NCBI GenBank assembly: GCA_002368175.1
Contig: AP018172.1
Coordinates: forward strand, 2,044,001 to 2,108,000
Source of the DNA: Calothrix sp. NIES-2098
GTDB taxonomy: Bacteria > Cyanobacteriota > Cyanobacteriia > Cyanobacteriales > Nostocaceae
Direction: 5' to 3'
DNA length: 64,000 nucleotides
In this document: positions 33,372-41,399 of the stretch, piece by piece
How the letters are laid out: every line of letters begins with the position of its first letter
Numbering within the stretch: position 1 is the first letter of the stretch
The notes under the pieces: generated by a model
Told to the model about the DNA's origin: nothing
Database searches by the model: none
What the model saw: the letters and a program-made list of their open reading frames with translations, nothing else
Translations under genes and position numbers: made by a program

Positions 33372-36173
33372 ATGGCATTTACCGATCGAGCATGTGCATT
33401 GCAGCAAACCTTTGACTCAGAAGGTATACTGCACAAAATGACCAACCAAATTAGGCGATCGCTTGAACTTCCAGAAATCTTAACAGCTACTGTTGCTGAG
33501 GTTCGCGGATTTTTGGGTACAGACCGAGTGATGGTCTATCGGTTTGATACTGATGATAGCGGTGAGGTGATTGCTGAGTCCATTCACGAGCAGCGTTTGC
33601 CATCTCTGTTGGGTTTACACTTTCCTGCTGGTGATATCCCCCAGCAGTCAAGAGAGTTGTTTATCACAGCCCGACAAAGGGTAATTGTGGATGTAACTAA
33701 TGGCAAAATTGGGTTATCGCCACTCTATTCTCCAGAAACTGGTCAGTTCCTACAAACAGAGGACACTTACTATCGTCAGGTCGATCCGTGTCATATTCAA
33801 TACTTGACAGCATTGGGCGTACAATCTTCGTTTGTAGTGCCAATTTTACACCGCGACCTCAAAGAGCGATCGGCAAAGCCTCAACTATGGGGATTGTTAG
33901 TATCGCACCACAGTCAACCACGAAGTATTTTGCCGTGGGAACTGAAATTATTACAACAAGTTGCAGATCAGGTAGAAATTGCGATCGCTCAAAGCAATCT
34001 CCTCTCGGAAGCTCGTTCTCAGCAAAAACAACAAGCCTTAATTAACCAAATCGCCATCCTGTTAAATCAACTGCCGACAATCCAATTCCCCACTGCTTTA
34101 GAATCAACTATTAAGGCTTTTGATGGTATTGGTGGCAGACTTTATATCGAGCAGAGTGGGGAACTTTATACCTGGGGCGAACAGCCAAAATTACCCTACG
34201 AGCTAAACAGTATAGTTATTGAACAGCATCCCGTATGGCAAAACTGGATAGCAGATTGCAAACAAGGTGAAGTTTTAGCAATTCCAGACCTTTACAAAGA
34301 AGCGCATTTGCGAGTTTTAGCTGTCGGGTTTCAACCTACTAAAATTAGAGGAATCTTGGTAATTCCCCTGTATTACCGCAATAGTTTTATCGGTGTTTGC
34401 AGCATTTTTCGTCCAGAGTTTGATACCGAAATTTTGTGGGCTGGACGCTGTGAGGAAAATCAACGACACAGATTACCCCAGCTTTCCTTTGAGGTTTGGC
34501 GAGAACAAAAAAAAGGACAAGCACCACAATGGAAACCTGAAGATATTTTTCTTGCACAGGCCTTGAGCTATCACTTCTCAATGGCCATTCAGCAACAGCA
34601 AATGTACCAACAGGTGCAGGTACTGAATACTAGCTTAGAACAGCGAGTGCAAGAGCAAACTGGCGAACTGGAAAAATCTCTACTCTTTACCAAGGTCATC
34701 AAGCAAATCACTGAACAAATACGCTCTACATTAGACTTAAAAATCACTCTGCAAACTATTGTTCAAGAAGTCCGCCCCTTGCTCAATTCCGATCGCGTGT
34801 TAATTTTCCAAATATTAGATGAGTCTGATGGTGAGGTGATTGTAGAAGAAATCAATGGCAACTATCCATCCGTTTTGGGAATCAAAGCACCGTCAGGATG
34901 CTTTCCTAATGAGTATGCTCATCTTTACGCTCACGGAAGAGTGCGGACAATTAATGATGTGTCCACAGCTAGTTTGAGTGATTGTCATCGAGAGTTCTTG
35001 GTCAATCTGCAAGTACAGGCCAACTTGATTATTCCGATAAATATGGGTACGCAACTATGGGGATTACTAATCGCCCATCAATGTGATGCTCCACGAAATT
35101 GGCAAGATGCGGAAATTGAGTTAATGCTACAGTTAGCAGATCAGGCTGGGATCGCAATTCAGCAGGCGCAACTTTACGAACAAAGCCATACTGCGGAAAA
35201 TCAGGCTAAGGCTAAAGCTCAACAGCTAGAACGTACTTTAAGTGAACTACGACAAACACAAACACAACTCATTCAAAACGAAAAAATGTCTAGTTTGGGG
35301 CAGTTAGTTGCAGGGGTAGCACATGAAATTAACAATCCAGTTAACTTTATCTACGGTAATCTGTCTTACGCTAATGATTACACTCAACAACTACTAAAAC
35401 TTTTACGCCTCTACCAATCGCACTATTCCCAACCAAATAACGAAATTAGCTCCTTAGAAAAAGCGATCGATGTTGATTTTGTAGCAGAAGACTTACCAAA
35501 AATTATCTCTTCTATGCAGGTAGGAGCCGATCGCATTTGCTCAATCGTACAATCTTTACGCAATTTTTCTCGCTTGGATGAAGCGGAATTTAAACCTGTT
35601 GACTTACACGAAGGTATTGATAACACTTTACTAATTTTGCAACATCGCCTGAAATCTACTGTCAATTTCCCAGGTGTGAAGGTAGTTAAAGACTATGGTG
35701 AGTTACCAGTAGTCAGATGTTATGCAGGTCAAATGAACCAAGTATTCATGAATATTCTCAGCAATGCTCTTGATGCTTTGGAAATGCACGCCGAAAAAAA
35801 TGAATCTTTTATTCCTTCAATCTGTATTTCAACTAGAGTTTCAGCAGATCATTCTTTTGTATTGATTCGCATTGCCGACAACGGGCCAGGAATGACAGAT
35901 GAGGTGAAAAAGCGGATTTTTGACCCATTTTACACAACCAAGCCTGTAGGCAAGGGTACAGGGCTAGGGCTGGCTATTAGCTACCAAATTATTGTGGAGA
36001 AGCATGGCGGAGTGATTGAGTGTGTCTCAGAACTCGATAAGGGTACAGAGTTCTGGATGGAGATAGCGCTTAACCCACAATGCAAAGTCAATAGTCAATA
36101 TATAAATTCTTTACTCCCAACCTTTGAAATGGTGCAGGTTAAAACTAATTCTCAAAACTTAATAAATCAATGA
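33372..36173 (+). CDS. GAF-PHY-GAF photoreceptor-type histidine kinase
   Basis: 933 residues. First GAF (~20-205) has phytochrome-like FPAGDIPQQSRELF and DPCHIQYLTALGVQSS, with Cys140-His141 at the usual bilin position. Residues ~215-415 look like a PHY domain: a tongue with WAG (~356) and RLPQLSFEVW (~368-377), the counterpart of PRxSF. Third domain (~440-605) is a second GAF with SGCFPNEYAHLY (Cys510) and SDCHREFLVNLQVQANL (Cys538-His539); the 28-residue spacing equals that of the two cysteines of DXCF cyanobacteriochromes such as TePixJ. Then coiled coil, HisKA with His651 (VAGVAHEINNP) and an intact HATPase_c (NILSNALDAL, IADNGPGM, GKGTGLGL). No PAS domain precedes, so it is of the knotless, Cph2-like type. 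Bilin binding is inferred; no response regulator is adjacent. Confidence 0.88.
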   Translation: MAFTDRACALQQTFDSEGILHKMTNQIRRSLELPEILTATVAEVRGFLGTDRVMVYRFDTDDSGEVIAESIHEQRLPSLLGLHFPAGDIPQQSRELFITARQRVIVDVTNGKIGLSPLYSPETGQFLQTEDTYYRQVDPCHIQYLTALGVQSSFVVPILHRDLKERSAKPQLWGLLVSHHSQPRSILPWELKLLQQVADQVEIAIAQSNLLSEARSQQKQQALINQIAILLNQLPTIQFPTALESTIKAFDGIGGRLYIEQSGELYTWGEQPKLPYELNSIVIEQHPVWQNWIADCKQGEVLAIPDLYKEAHLRVLAVGFQPTKIRGILVIPLYYRNSFIGVCSIFRPEFDTEILWAGRCEENQRHRLPQLSFEVWREQKKGQAPQWKPEDIFLAQALSYHFSMAIQQQQMYQQVQVLNTSLEQRVQEQTGELEKSLLFTKVIKQITEQIRSTLDLKITLQTIVQEVRPLLNSDRVLIFQILDESDGEVIVEEINGNYPSVLGIKAPSGCFPNEYAHLYAHGRVRTINDVSTASLSDCHREFLVNLQVQANLIIPINMGTQLWGLLIAHQCDAPRNWQDAEIELMLQLADQAGIAIQQAQLYEQSHTAENQAKAKAQQLERTLSELRQTQTQLIQNEKMSSLGQLVAGVAHEINNPVNFIYGNLSYANDYTQQLLKLLRLYQSHYSQPNNEISSLEKAIDVDFVAEDLPKIISSMQVGADRICSIVQSLRNFSRLDEAEFKPVDLHEGIDNTLLILQHRLKSTVNFPGVKVVKDYGELPVVRCYAGQMNQVFMNILSNALDALEMHAEKNESFIPSICISTRVSADHSFVLIRIADNGPGMTDEVKKRIFDPFYTTKPVGKGTGLGLAISYQIIVEKHGGVIECVSELDKGTEFWMEIALNPQCKVNSQYINSLLPTFEMVQVKTNSQNLINQ

Positions 36174-36769
36174 GCAATTACTTATAAAAATAAAAATTAT
36201 AAAGTGATTGTTTGAGGAGATTGTAGAAAATTACTTTATATTTCTTCAATTTAGATTGAGATAAAAAGTAAAGTTTATTAGCAAAAAAAACTCTACCAAT
36301 TCTCAGGTGCTACTCTAATAGTTGAAGCGAACAAGCTTCCCTGGCAGATATAACAGCTGCATTTGAAATTAAATAAGAGGTATACGCTGTTTGATTTTAC
36401 ATCTGTCTCGTCACAAAACAGCAACACCCAACGCGAAAACTGGTATTTCCTCAGATACTAAAAATCAGGGGGCGCTGTAACTGGTTTTCATTACTTTAGT
36501 AATAAAGTGATGGAATTTAGTGCATCCCTGGCTAGGATAAACAATGAGAGGAAAGTCTTCAGAGAGTAGATGCTTGGGTGTTGTTTTGTTTAATACTCAC
36601 TTCCTTCACTTCGCTTCGCTGTGTGAGGTCAAGATACAAGATTCAAGAGTCAACAGTCAACAGTTCTTGCAGTTTAGACTTTGGACTATGAACTTTTGAC
36701 TACCCGAAGCAAAATTGGTATAAGCTTGTACGAAGTTCAATAGCATTCATACAGTTGAAATAGCGCCTT
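36174..36769. other. Intergenic region with short repeats
   Basis: About 600 bp without a supported gene. AT-rich first half. Around 36640-36705 there are repeats of the GTCAACAGTCAACAG and ACTTTGGACTATGAACTTTT type. No terminator with a clean stem was found. Confidence 0.5.
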
Positions 36770-37540
36770 ATGTCAATTATTGCGCTCAGAGCATGGTACA
36801 TTCAAGATTATGAGCCGATTCCCGAATTGGAAAAACGTCCGCCAGATATTCGTCTGAGTAAAAAAAGCCTGCTGAGATCGGGATTAAGAGCAGACTTTTT
36901 AGAAGATAGCGATGAGGTAAAGAAATCAACTTGGTTTGGGCGCTATCTTGAAGGAGAAAATATTGAATTTTATATTGAAGGTAGTGGTGGTTATTGCGTA
37001 GCGAATATTGACTTAATTAGCCATGAGATTTATTTCACTAAGCAGGCGATTTTAGCTCAATTAGACCCAACAATATTTCTATGCTATCAAACTGAGTATG
37101 CCGCAGCGAGTGAGGCTTTGCGAGAAGCAGTGCAAAAAAGTTTGGCAACTTTAAACGCGCGATCGCGTCTTCCTTTAACATTAGTAGAATCATACCGTCC
37201 GGGAAATGGCCCCTTAAGGCTTTCTGCCGGTATTCTGCGAAAAATCCGTAAGAGTTTATTGTTTATTGCAGACACGACACCGATTGCTAGCATTTCTAGT
37301 AAAGAAACTACTCAATTAATTCCTAGCCCGAATGTCTGTATTGAAATGGGCTATGCCATCCAAAGTAAGCGATCGGAACAAATTTTACTAGCGCAAATGC
37401 AACGCGCAGACTTGGAAGGAGATTTTCCCTTCGATTTACCAAAGCAGCAAATTCTCCAATTTCAAGATAGTAAAGAACTGAATAAAATCCTCACAGGAGC
37501 AATTAAAGCCCAGTTAGCAAGGTTTAAGTTGTTTTTTTAA
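36770..37540 (+). CDS. Hypothetical protein with TIR-like C-terminal domain
   Basis: 256 residues. The C-terminal part (~145-256) reads like a TIR/nucleoside deoxyribosyltransferase-like fold: LLFIADTTPIAS, then SPNVCIEMGYAIQSKRSEQI (~185-204) and DFPFDLPKQQILQFQDSKEL. The PNVxIExGYAxxxK and FPFDL signature with a conserved Glu is shared by TIR-like effector proteins of bacterial defence and by related NAD-cleaving or sensing domains. The N-terminal ~140 residues are not recognised (EFYIEGSGGYCVANIDLISH). An isolated gene with no CD-NTase, STING or Argonaute neighbour, so a defence role is possible but unproven. Codon use is like its neighbours. Confidence 0.6.
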   Translation: MSIIALRAWYIQDYEPIPELEKRPPDIRLSKKSLLRSGLRADFLEDSDEVKKSTWFGRYLEGENIEFYIEGSGGYCVANIDLISHEIYFTKQAILAQLDPTIFLCYQTEYAAASEALREAVQKSLATLNARSRLPLTLVESYRPGNGPLRLSAGILRKIRKSLLFIADTTPIASISSKETTQLIPSPNVCIEMGYAIQSKRSEQILLAQMQRADLEGDFPFDLPKQQILQFQDSKELNKILTGAIKAQLARFKLFF

Positions 37541-37606
37541 ACATCATCTTTGTTAAGAATTACAAAGCAATTCATAATATAAGGCAGGTGTTATCTTCAC
37601 TGTGCT

Positions 37607-38386
37607 ATGCATTTAACTTGGTTAGACAGCAATAGTTGGTTGATTGAAATCGGTGGGAAACGAATACTAGTTGACCCTTGGCTAGTAGGTTCGTTAACTT
37701 TCAGCAACTTGGATTGGCTATTTAAAGGGACTCGAAATCAAGAACGGCCAATACCAGAAAATATTGACTTGATTTTGCTGTCTCAGGGTTTAGAAGACCA
37801 TGCTCACCCGCCTACACTTGAGCGTCTTGACCGTCAAATTCCAGTTGTGGCTTCTCCAAGCGCAGCGAAAGTAGTGCAGAAGTTAGGTTACATCTCCGTG
37901 ACAACCCTGACTCATGGTGAAACATTCACATTCAATTATCAAGTAGAAATTAAGGCTACTCCCGGTATCCTTTCCGGTCCCAATACAGTAGAAAATGGTT
38001 ATCTCTTAAAAGAGTTGGCGAGTGGTTTAACTCTGTACTACGATCCCCACGGGACTCACCATCCCCAAATTAAGCAAGCTGCACCAGTTGATGTAGTAAT
38101 TGCACCCCTAATTGACATGAGTCTACCTTTAGTGGGGCCGATTATTAAAGGCACAAACAAAGCCTTAGATGTCGCCAAATGGTTGCAACCGCAGGTGATG
38201 TTACCCACCGCAGCCGGAGGAGACATCATATTTGACGGATTAATTATGAAATTACTCACGACTGTGGGTAGTGCTGAGGAATTTCGGGCGTTACTCGCAA
38301 AGAACAATCTGACTGCGCAAGTAATTGAACCAGTACCAGGCGATCGCATCGAACTACAATTAAATAAGCGCGCAGTAGCTATCTAG
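37607..38386 (+). CDS. MBL fold metallo-hydrolase
   Basis: 259 residues. Metallo-beta-lactamase fold of the UlaG/YcbX-like L-ascorbate lactonase group: MHLTWLDSNSWLIEIGGKRI, LVDPWLVGSLTF, LILLSQGLEDHAHPPTLERL, LYYDPHGTHH, MLPTAAGGDII. Metal ligands are partly changed: the canonical HxHxDH is here SQGLEDHAHPP, with the first His replaced, as occurs in the plant/cyanobacterial branch. Substrate unknown. Transcribed on its own; 66 nt after the TIR-like gene on the same strand, so co-transcription is possible. Confidence 0.85.
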   Translation: MHLTWLDSNSWLIEIGGKRILVDPWLVGSLTFSNLDWLFKGTRNQERPIPENIDLILLSQGLEDHAHPPTLERLDRQIPVVASPSAAKVVQKLGYISVTTLTHGETFTFNYQVEIKATPGILSGPNTVENGYLLKELASGLTLYYDPHGTHHPQIKQAAPVDVVIAPLIDMSLPLVGPIIKGTNKALDVAKWLQPQVMLPTAAGGDIIFDGLIMKLLTTVGSAEEFRALLAKNNLTAQVIEPVPGDRIELQLNKRAVAI

Positions 38387-38434
38387 GAAATTGGTAGTGA
38401 GGACTTGAATCCTCACTACGAGAGATTTTGATAT

Positions 38435-39643
38435 TCAGCAATTTGCTATATCCTTAATCATCTGAATATGTTTAGGTAATAAATCAGCTAAGGCGTAACG
38501 CTCTAGCACAGTTTTTCTCGCATTGACGCGAAGTTCCGCCATTTTTGTGGGATTATCTAATACCTCATCAATTCTGTCAGCAATCTTTTGGGGTGAGAAA
38601 AAATCTACTAGTAAACCGTTTTCGCCATCTTGAATAATCTCAGTTACAGGTGCAGTATCAGAACCTAAAACTAAGCATCCTGTGGACATTGCTTCAATCA
38701 TTGACCAAGAAAGTACAAATGGTCTGGTTAAATAGACGTGAACAGAAGAAGCCTGAATTACTTGCAGATATTGTCCGTAGGGTAAAGTCCCAGTGAAGTG
38801 AACCCGTGATAAATCGAGGGGAACTTTTTCCAGCATCAGGTTTTTGTAGGTTTTACCTTCTGGTAAAGTTTTGCCATAGCAAACTCTATCTGCACCAACA
38901 ATTACTATATGACAATTTGGTCTGCGTTCTTGTACGTAAGCGATCGCTTCAATAAACTGAGGAAAACCGCGATAAGGTTCCATTCCCCTAGCTACATAGG
39001 TGACAATTTCATCGACACCAGAAAGGTCGAGATTAGGTAATACAAGTTTAGCGTTGGGTTTGGGTTGAAAAAATTCTGTATCAACTCCATCGTGTAAAAC
39101 AGAAATCTTACTTTGAAATTCTGGAGGAAACTGAGATCTTTGCCAATTTGTTGGTGACAAACCGCGATCGCAAGTATATAAATCCAGTAATATCGGTGCG
39201 TTTTTGATCCGGATACGCGCTACATCATCAACAGTTAGCGGTTCTGTGGGATCGAAATCTGCGTCTGAGCCGTAAGCATGATAAAACCATTCAAAATAAC
39301 AGATGAGGGGTGTGTCTGGAAATGCATCCTTCATAAATAAAGTCGGGCCCCAACCAGAATGTCCGCAAATTATATCTGGGACAAAGCTTTGGGCTTTGAG
39401 TTGTTCAGCAAGCTTATATACAGCTTGTCCGTGCAAAACCGCATTCTCTAATGGTCGAACGTAATGATGGGTGGTGGGATGAGGTTCGCGATTGGGTTCA
39501 AAAATTGCTTTATGAATACCAGCGAGAGTGACTTCTCGATTTTTAGTGCCAAATACAACTACATTGTTGGGATCTTGTGCCAGATTGACAGCTACGTGGC
39601 GGTACTGAGCCGGAAAATTGTTATGGAGAAAGAGAACTCGCAT
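38435..39643 (-). CDS. Glycosyltransferase family 4
   Basis: 402 residues from the ATG at 39643 (MRVLFLHNNFPAQYRHVAVN); three upstream codons would need a TTG start. N-terminal GT4-type domain with FVPDIICGHSGWGPTLFMKD and CYFEWFYHAYGSDADFDP, C-terminal Glycos_transf_1 domain with VTYVARGMEPYRGFPQFIEA, ASSVHVYLTRPFVLSWSMIEAM and GCLVLGSDTAPVTEIIQDGE (Glu of the EX7E motif). GT-B fold retaining enzyme using a nucleotide sugar; acceptor unknown, plausibly polysaccharide or glycolipid of the envelope. Monocistronic by position. Confidence 0.9.
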   Translation of the reverse strand: MRVLFLHNNFPAQYRHVAVNLAQDPNNVVVFGTKNREVTLAGIHKAIFEPNREPHPTTHHYVRPLENAVLHGQAVYKLAEQLKAQSFVPDIICGHSGWGPTLFMKDAFPDTPLICYFEWFYHAYGSDADFDPTEPLTVDDVARIRIKNAPILLDLYTCDRGLSPTNWQRSQFPPEFQSKISVLHDGVDTEFFQPKPNAKLVLPNLDLSGVDEIVTYVARGMEPYRGFPQFIEAIAYVQERRPNCHIVIVGADRVCYGKTLPEGKTYKNLMLEKVPLDLSRVHFTGTLPYGQYLQVIQASSVHVYLTRPFVLSWSMIEAMSTGCLVLGSDTAPVTEIIQDGENGLLVDFFSPQKIADRIDEVLDNPTKMAELRVNARKTVLERYALADLLPKHIQMIKDIANC

Positions 39644-39878
39644 ACAGTTCAAGTTATCAGTTAAGGTATATTTTTCAACTCGTCATATCCTAATTAAAAA
39701 CGGCCAATCTACATTTTCAAAACGAAGAACTTTTCTTGCGGAACAAAGCGCAGAGTTCACAGCCTAGGTATCGCCCTGCAAAACCCTGATATTTTAAATG
39801 ATACAAATATGTGGATAAGGGTTTAGCAGTGCTCATTGGTGTCAACTTAACGTGAAACCCGCTTTGTGCAAAGGTTTT

Positions 39879-39971
39879 GCCCTCACCCCCAGCCCCTCTC
39901 CCACCAGGAGAGGGGAGCAAGAGATTCAATTCCCCTTCTCCCTCAGGGAGAAGGGGTTAGGGGATGAGGGC
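39879..39971. repeat. 93-bp palindromic element with GCCCTCA ends
   Basis: Outer ends GCCCTCACCCC and GGGGATGAGGGC are inverted. Inside are two hairpins, CCCCTCTCC/GGAGAGGGG and CCCCTTCTCCCT/AGGGAGAAGGGG. This is the structure of a REP/MITE-like element of a kind found in many cyanobacterial and other bacterial genomes. No coding capacity. Confidence 0.8.
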
Positions 39972-40108
39972 ACGAGGGTTTTTGTACAACATGCGCCGTA
40001 TATAGCTTTTAGCTTAAGTTGACACGTATGAGCAGCGCTAAACCCCTACGAAAGAAAAATCTATTTATAGTCTGAAAGCGGTGTCTACATAGTTCCGAGG
40101 AAGTTTTC

Positions 40109-40255
40109 GTTACTTCCGCAACCTCTGACGTTACTTCCACAAGTTCTGACGTTACTTCCGCAACCTCTGACGTTACTTCCACAAGTTCTGACGTTACTTC
40201 CGCAACCTCTGACGTTACTTCCGCAACCTCTGACGTTACTTCCGCAAGTTCTGTC
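40109..40255. repeat. Seven 21-bp tandem units (heptad-encoding)
   Basis: Seven contiguous units of GTTACTTCCGCAACCTCTGAC or the variant with CACAAGTTCTGAC. Read on the minus strand each unit encodes SEVAEVT or SELVEVT, without a start codon in front. There are no spacers, so it is not CRISPR. A second 21-bp array lies at 54679-54867. Confidence 0.9.
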
Positions 40256-40307
40256 GTTAGGACAAGCTTAATTCAATAGTGTTTCCCAATCTGGCACAAG
40301 ATCCCAA

Positions 40308-41396
40308 CTATTGGTTGATCGGCAAAGTTACAGTAAACGTTGTTCCAACATTAATCTCGCTAGTTACTGAGATCGTTCCACCTACTTGCTCAACTAGCTG
40401 TTTCACAATTGCCAACCCTAACCCCGTTCCCGGAATCTTACCGACATTGCTGGCACGGTAAAAAGATTCAAACAACCTGCCTCGATCGGTTGGGGAAATG
40501 CCAATGCCCTCATCCTGCACTTGAAAGATTACCGCTTCCGCTTGACTCTGGAATCTAAGCCGAATGGTGCTTTGGGGGGCTGAATATTTAATCGCGTTAG
40601 AGAGTAAATTGGTTAGAATCTGTCGCAGCAGTGCTTCATTGACGCGAGCTGTAAAGTATTCGTCTTCACAGTCTATTTGAATCGTATGATTGCTTTTCAT
40701 GGCAACTTGAATTTCTTCAACCAATTCACGGCAGAATGGCTCGATCCCCATCGGTGTAAGATTAGCCCCCAATGTACCTGTTTCCACTTTGCCAAGCGCC
40801 AAGACATCATCCAGTAAGGCTGTCATAGCTTTAACCGCTGTTTGAATCCGTTGGAAAAAGTCGGCTCGTCGTTCGGATGGTAAGTCGTGCTGCTCTAATA
40901 GGTAAGTAAATCCAGAAATGCTATTGAGTGGATTGCGAAATTCATGAGAAACCATTGAGACAAACCGAGATTTCAATTGTTTGAGTTCGCGTTCTTGCTC
41001 CAGTGCAGCCTGAAGCTGGAGGGAGAGTCGCCGCGATCGCAGCAGCATTTCCACCCGTGCCTGTAACTCTAACTTTTCGATCGGTTTGCTAATCAGTTCA
41101 TCAACGGTTTGCCAGAGATGTCGTGTCAACAGTTTGACATCCGCTGCGAGTGTAATCAGCAAGACAGGCAAAAATACAGGTTGCTCTACGTGTTTCCTTT
41201 CCTGTACCCATTCCCACAAATGATGCAAGGCTGGACCATCCAAAATGCACAGGTCAAATGGTTCGTTGAGCAGTGGGACGGCATTCTTTGCCTGCACCAC
41301 AGATTCTCCGACTGCGACATCGTAATATCGTCCCAGCCACTCTGCTAAGAGGCGGCGATTTTCCGTTTGCTCAACAAAGATTACAATTCGGCTCAT
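40308..41396 (-). CDS. Receiver-like domain histidine kinase paired with KaiC homologue
   Basis: 362 residues. N-terminal receiver-like domain (~1-120): phospho-acceptor candidate Asp53 in LCILDGP, Lys104 in ELISKPIEKLEL; the acidic pair after strand 1 is reduced to Glu9 (FVEQTEN), so phosphorylation may be weak or lost. Then HisKA with His151 (VSMVSHEFRNPLNSISGF) and HATPase_c with NLLSNAIKYSAP, QDEGIGISPTD, FYRASNVGKIPGTGLGLAI. It starts 3 nt after the KaiC-like gene, in the same operon. Such KaiC-like/kinase pairs are frequent outside the core clock and may pass ATPase state to a two-component output. Target regulator not adjacent. Confidence 0.9.
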   Translation of the reverse strand: MSRIVIFVEQTENRRLLAEWLGRYYDVAVGESVVQAKNAVPLLNEPFDLCILDGPALHHLWEWVQERKHVEQPVFLPVLLITLAADVKLLTRHLWQTVDELISKPIEKLELQARVEMLLRSRRLSLQLQAALEQERELKQLKSRFVSMVSHEFRNPLNSISGFTYLLEQHDLPSERRADFFQRIQTAVKAMTALLDDVLALGKVETGTLGANLTPMGIEPFCRELVEEIQVAMKSNHTIQIDCEDEYFTARVNEALLRQILTNLLSNAIKYSAPQSTIRLRFQSQAEAVIFQVQDEGIGISPTDRGRLFESFYRASNVGKIPGTGLGLAIVKQLVEQVGGTISVTSEINVGTTFTVTLPINQ

Positions 41397-41399
41397 CGC

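Larger units (their letters stand above)
39644..40307. other. Repeat-rich intergenic region
   Basis: About 660 bp between two minus-strand genes. It contains a palindromic element (39879-39971) and a 21-bp tandem array (40109-40255), listed separately. Short reading frames here are made of repeat sequence and I do not call them genes. Confidence 0.7.

Noticed and set aside
39717..39929. 70-codon minus-strand frame
   Set aside because: Half of it is the palindromic element (PSPGGRGAGGEG is a well-known false translation of this repeat type).
40109..40255. Possible CRISPR array
   Set aside because: Units are contiguous 21-mers without spacers, and no cas genes are present. The same holds for 54679-54867.
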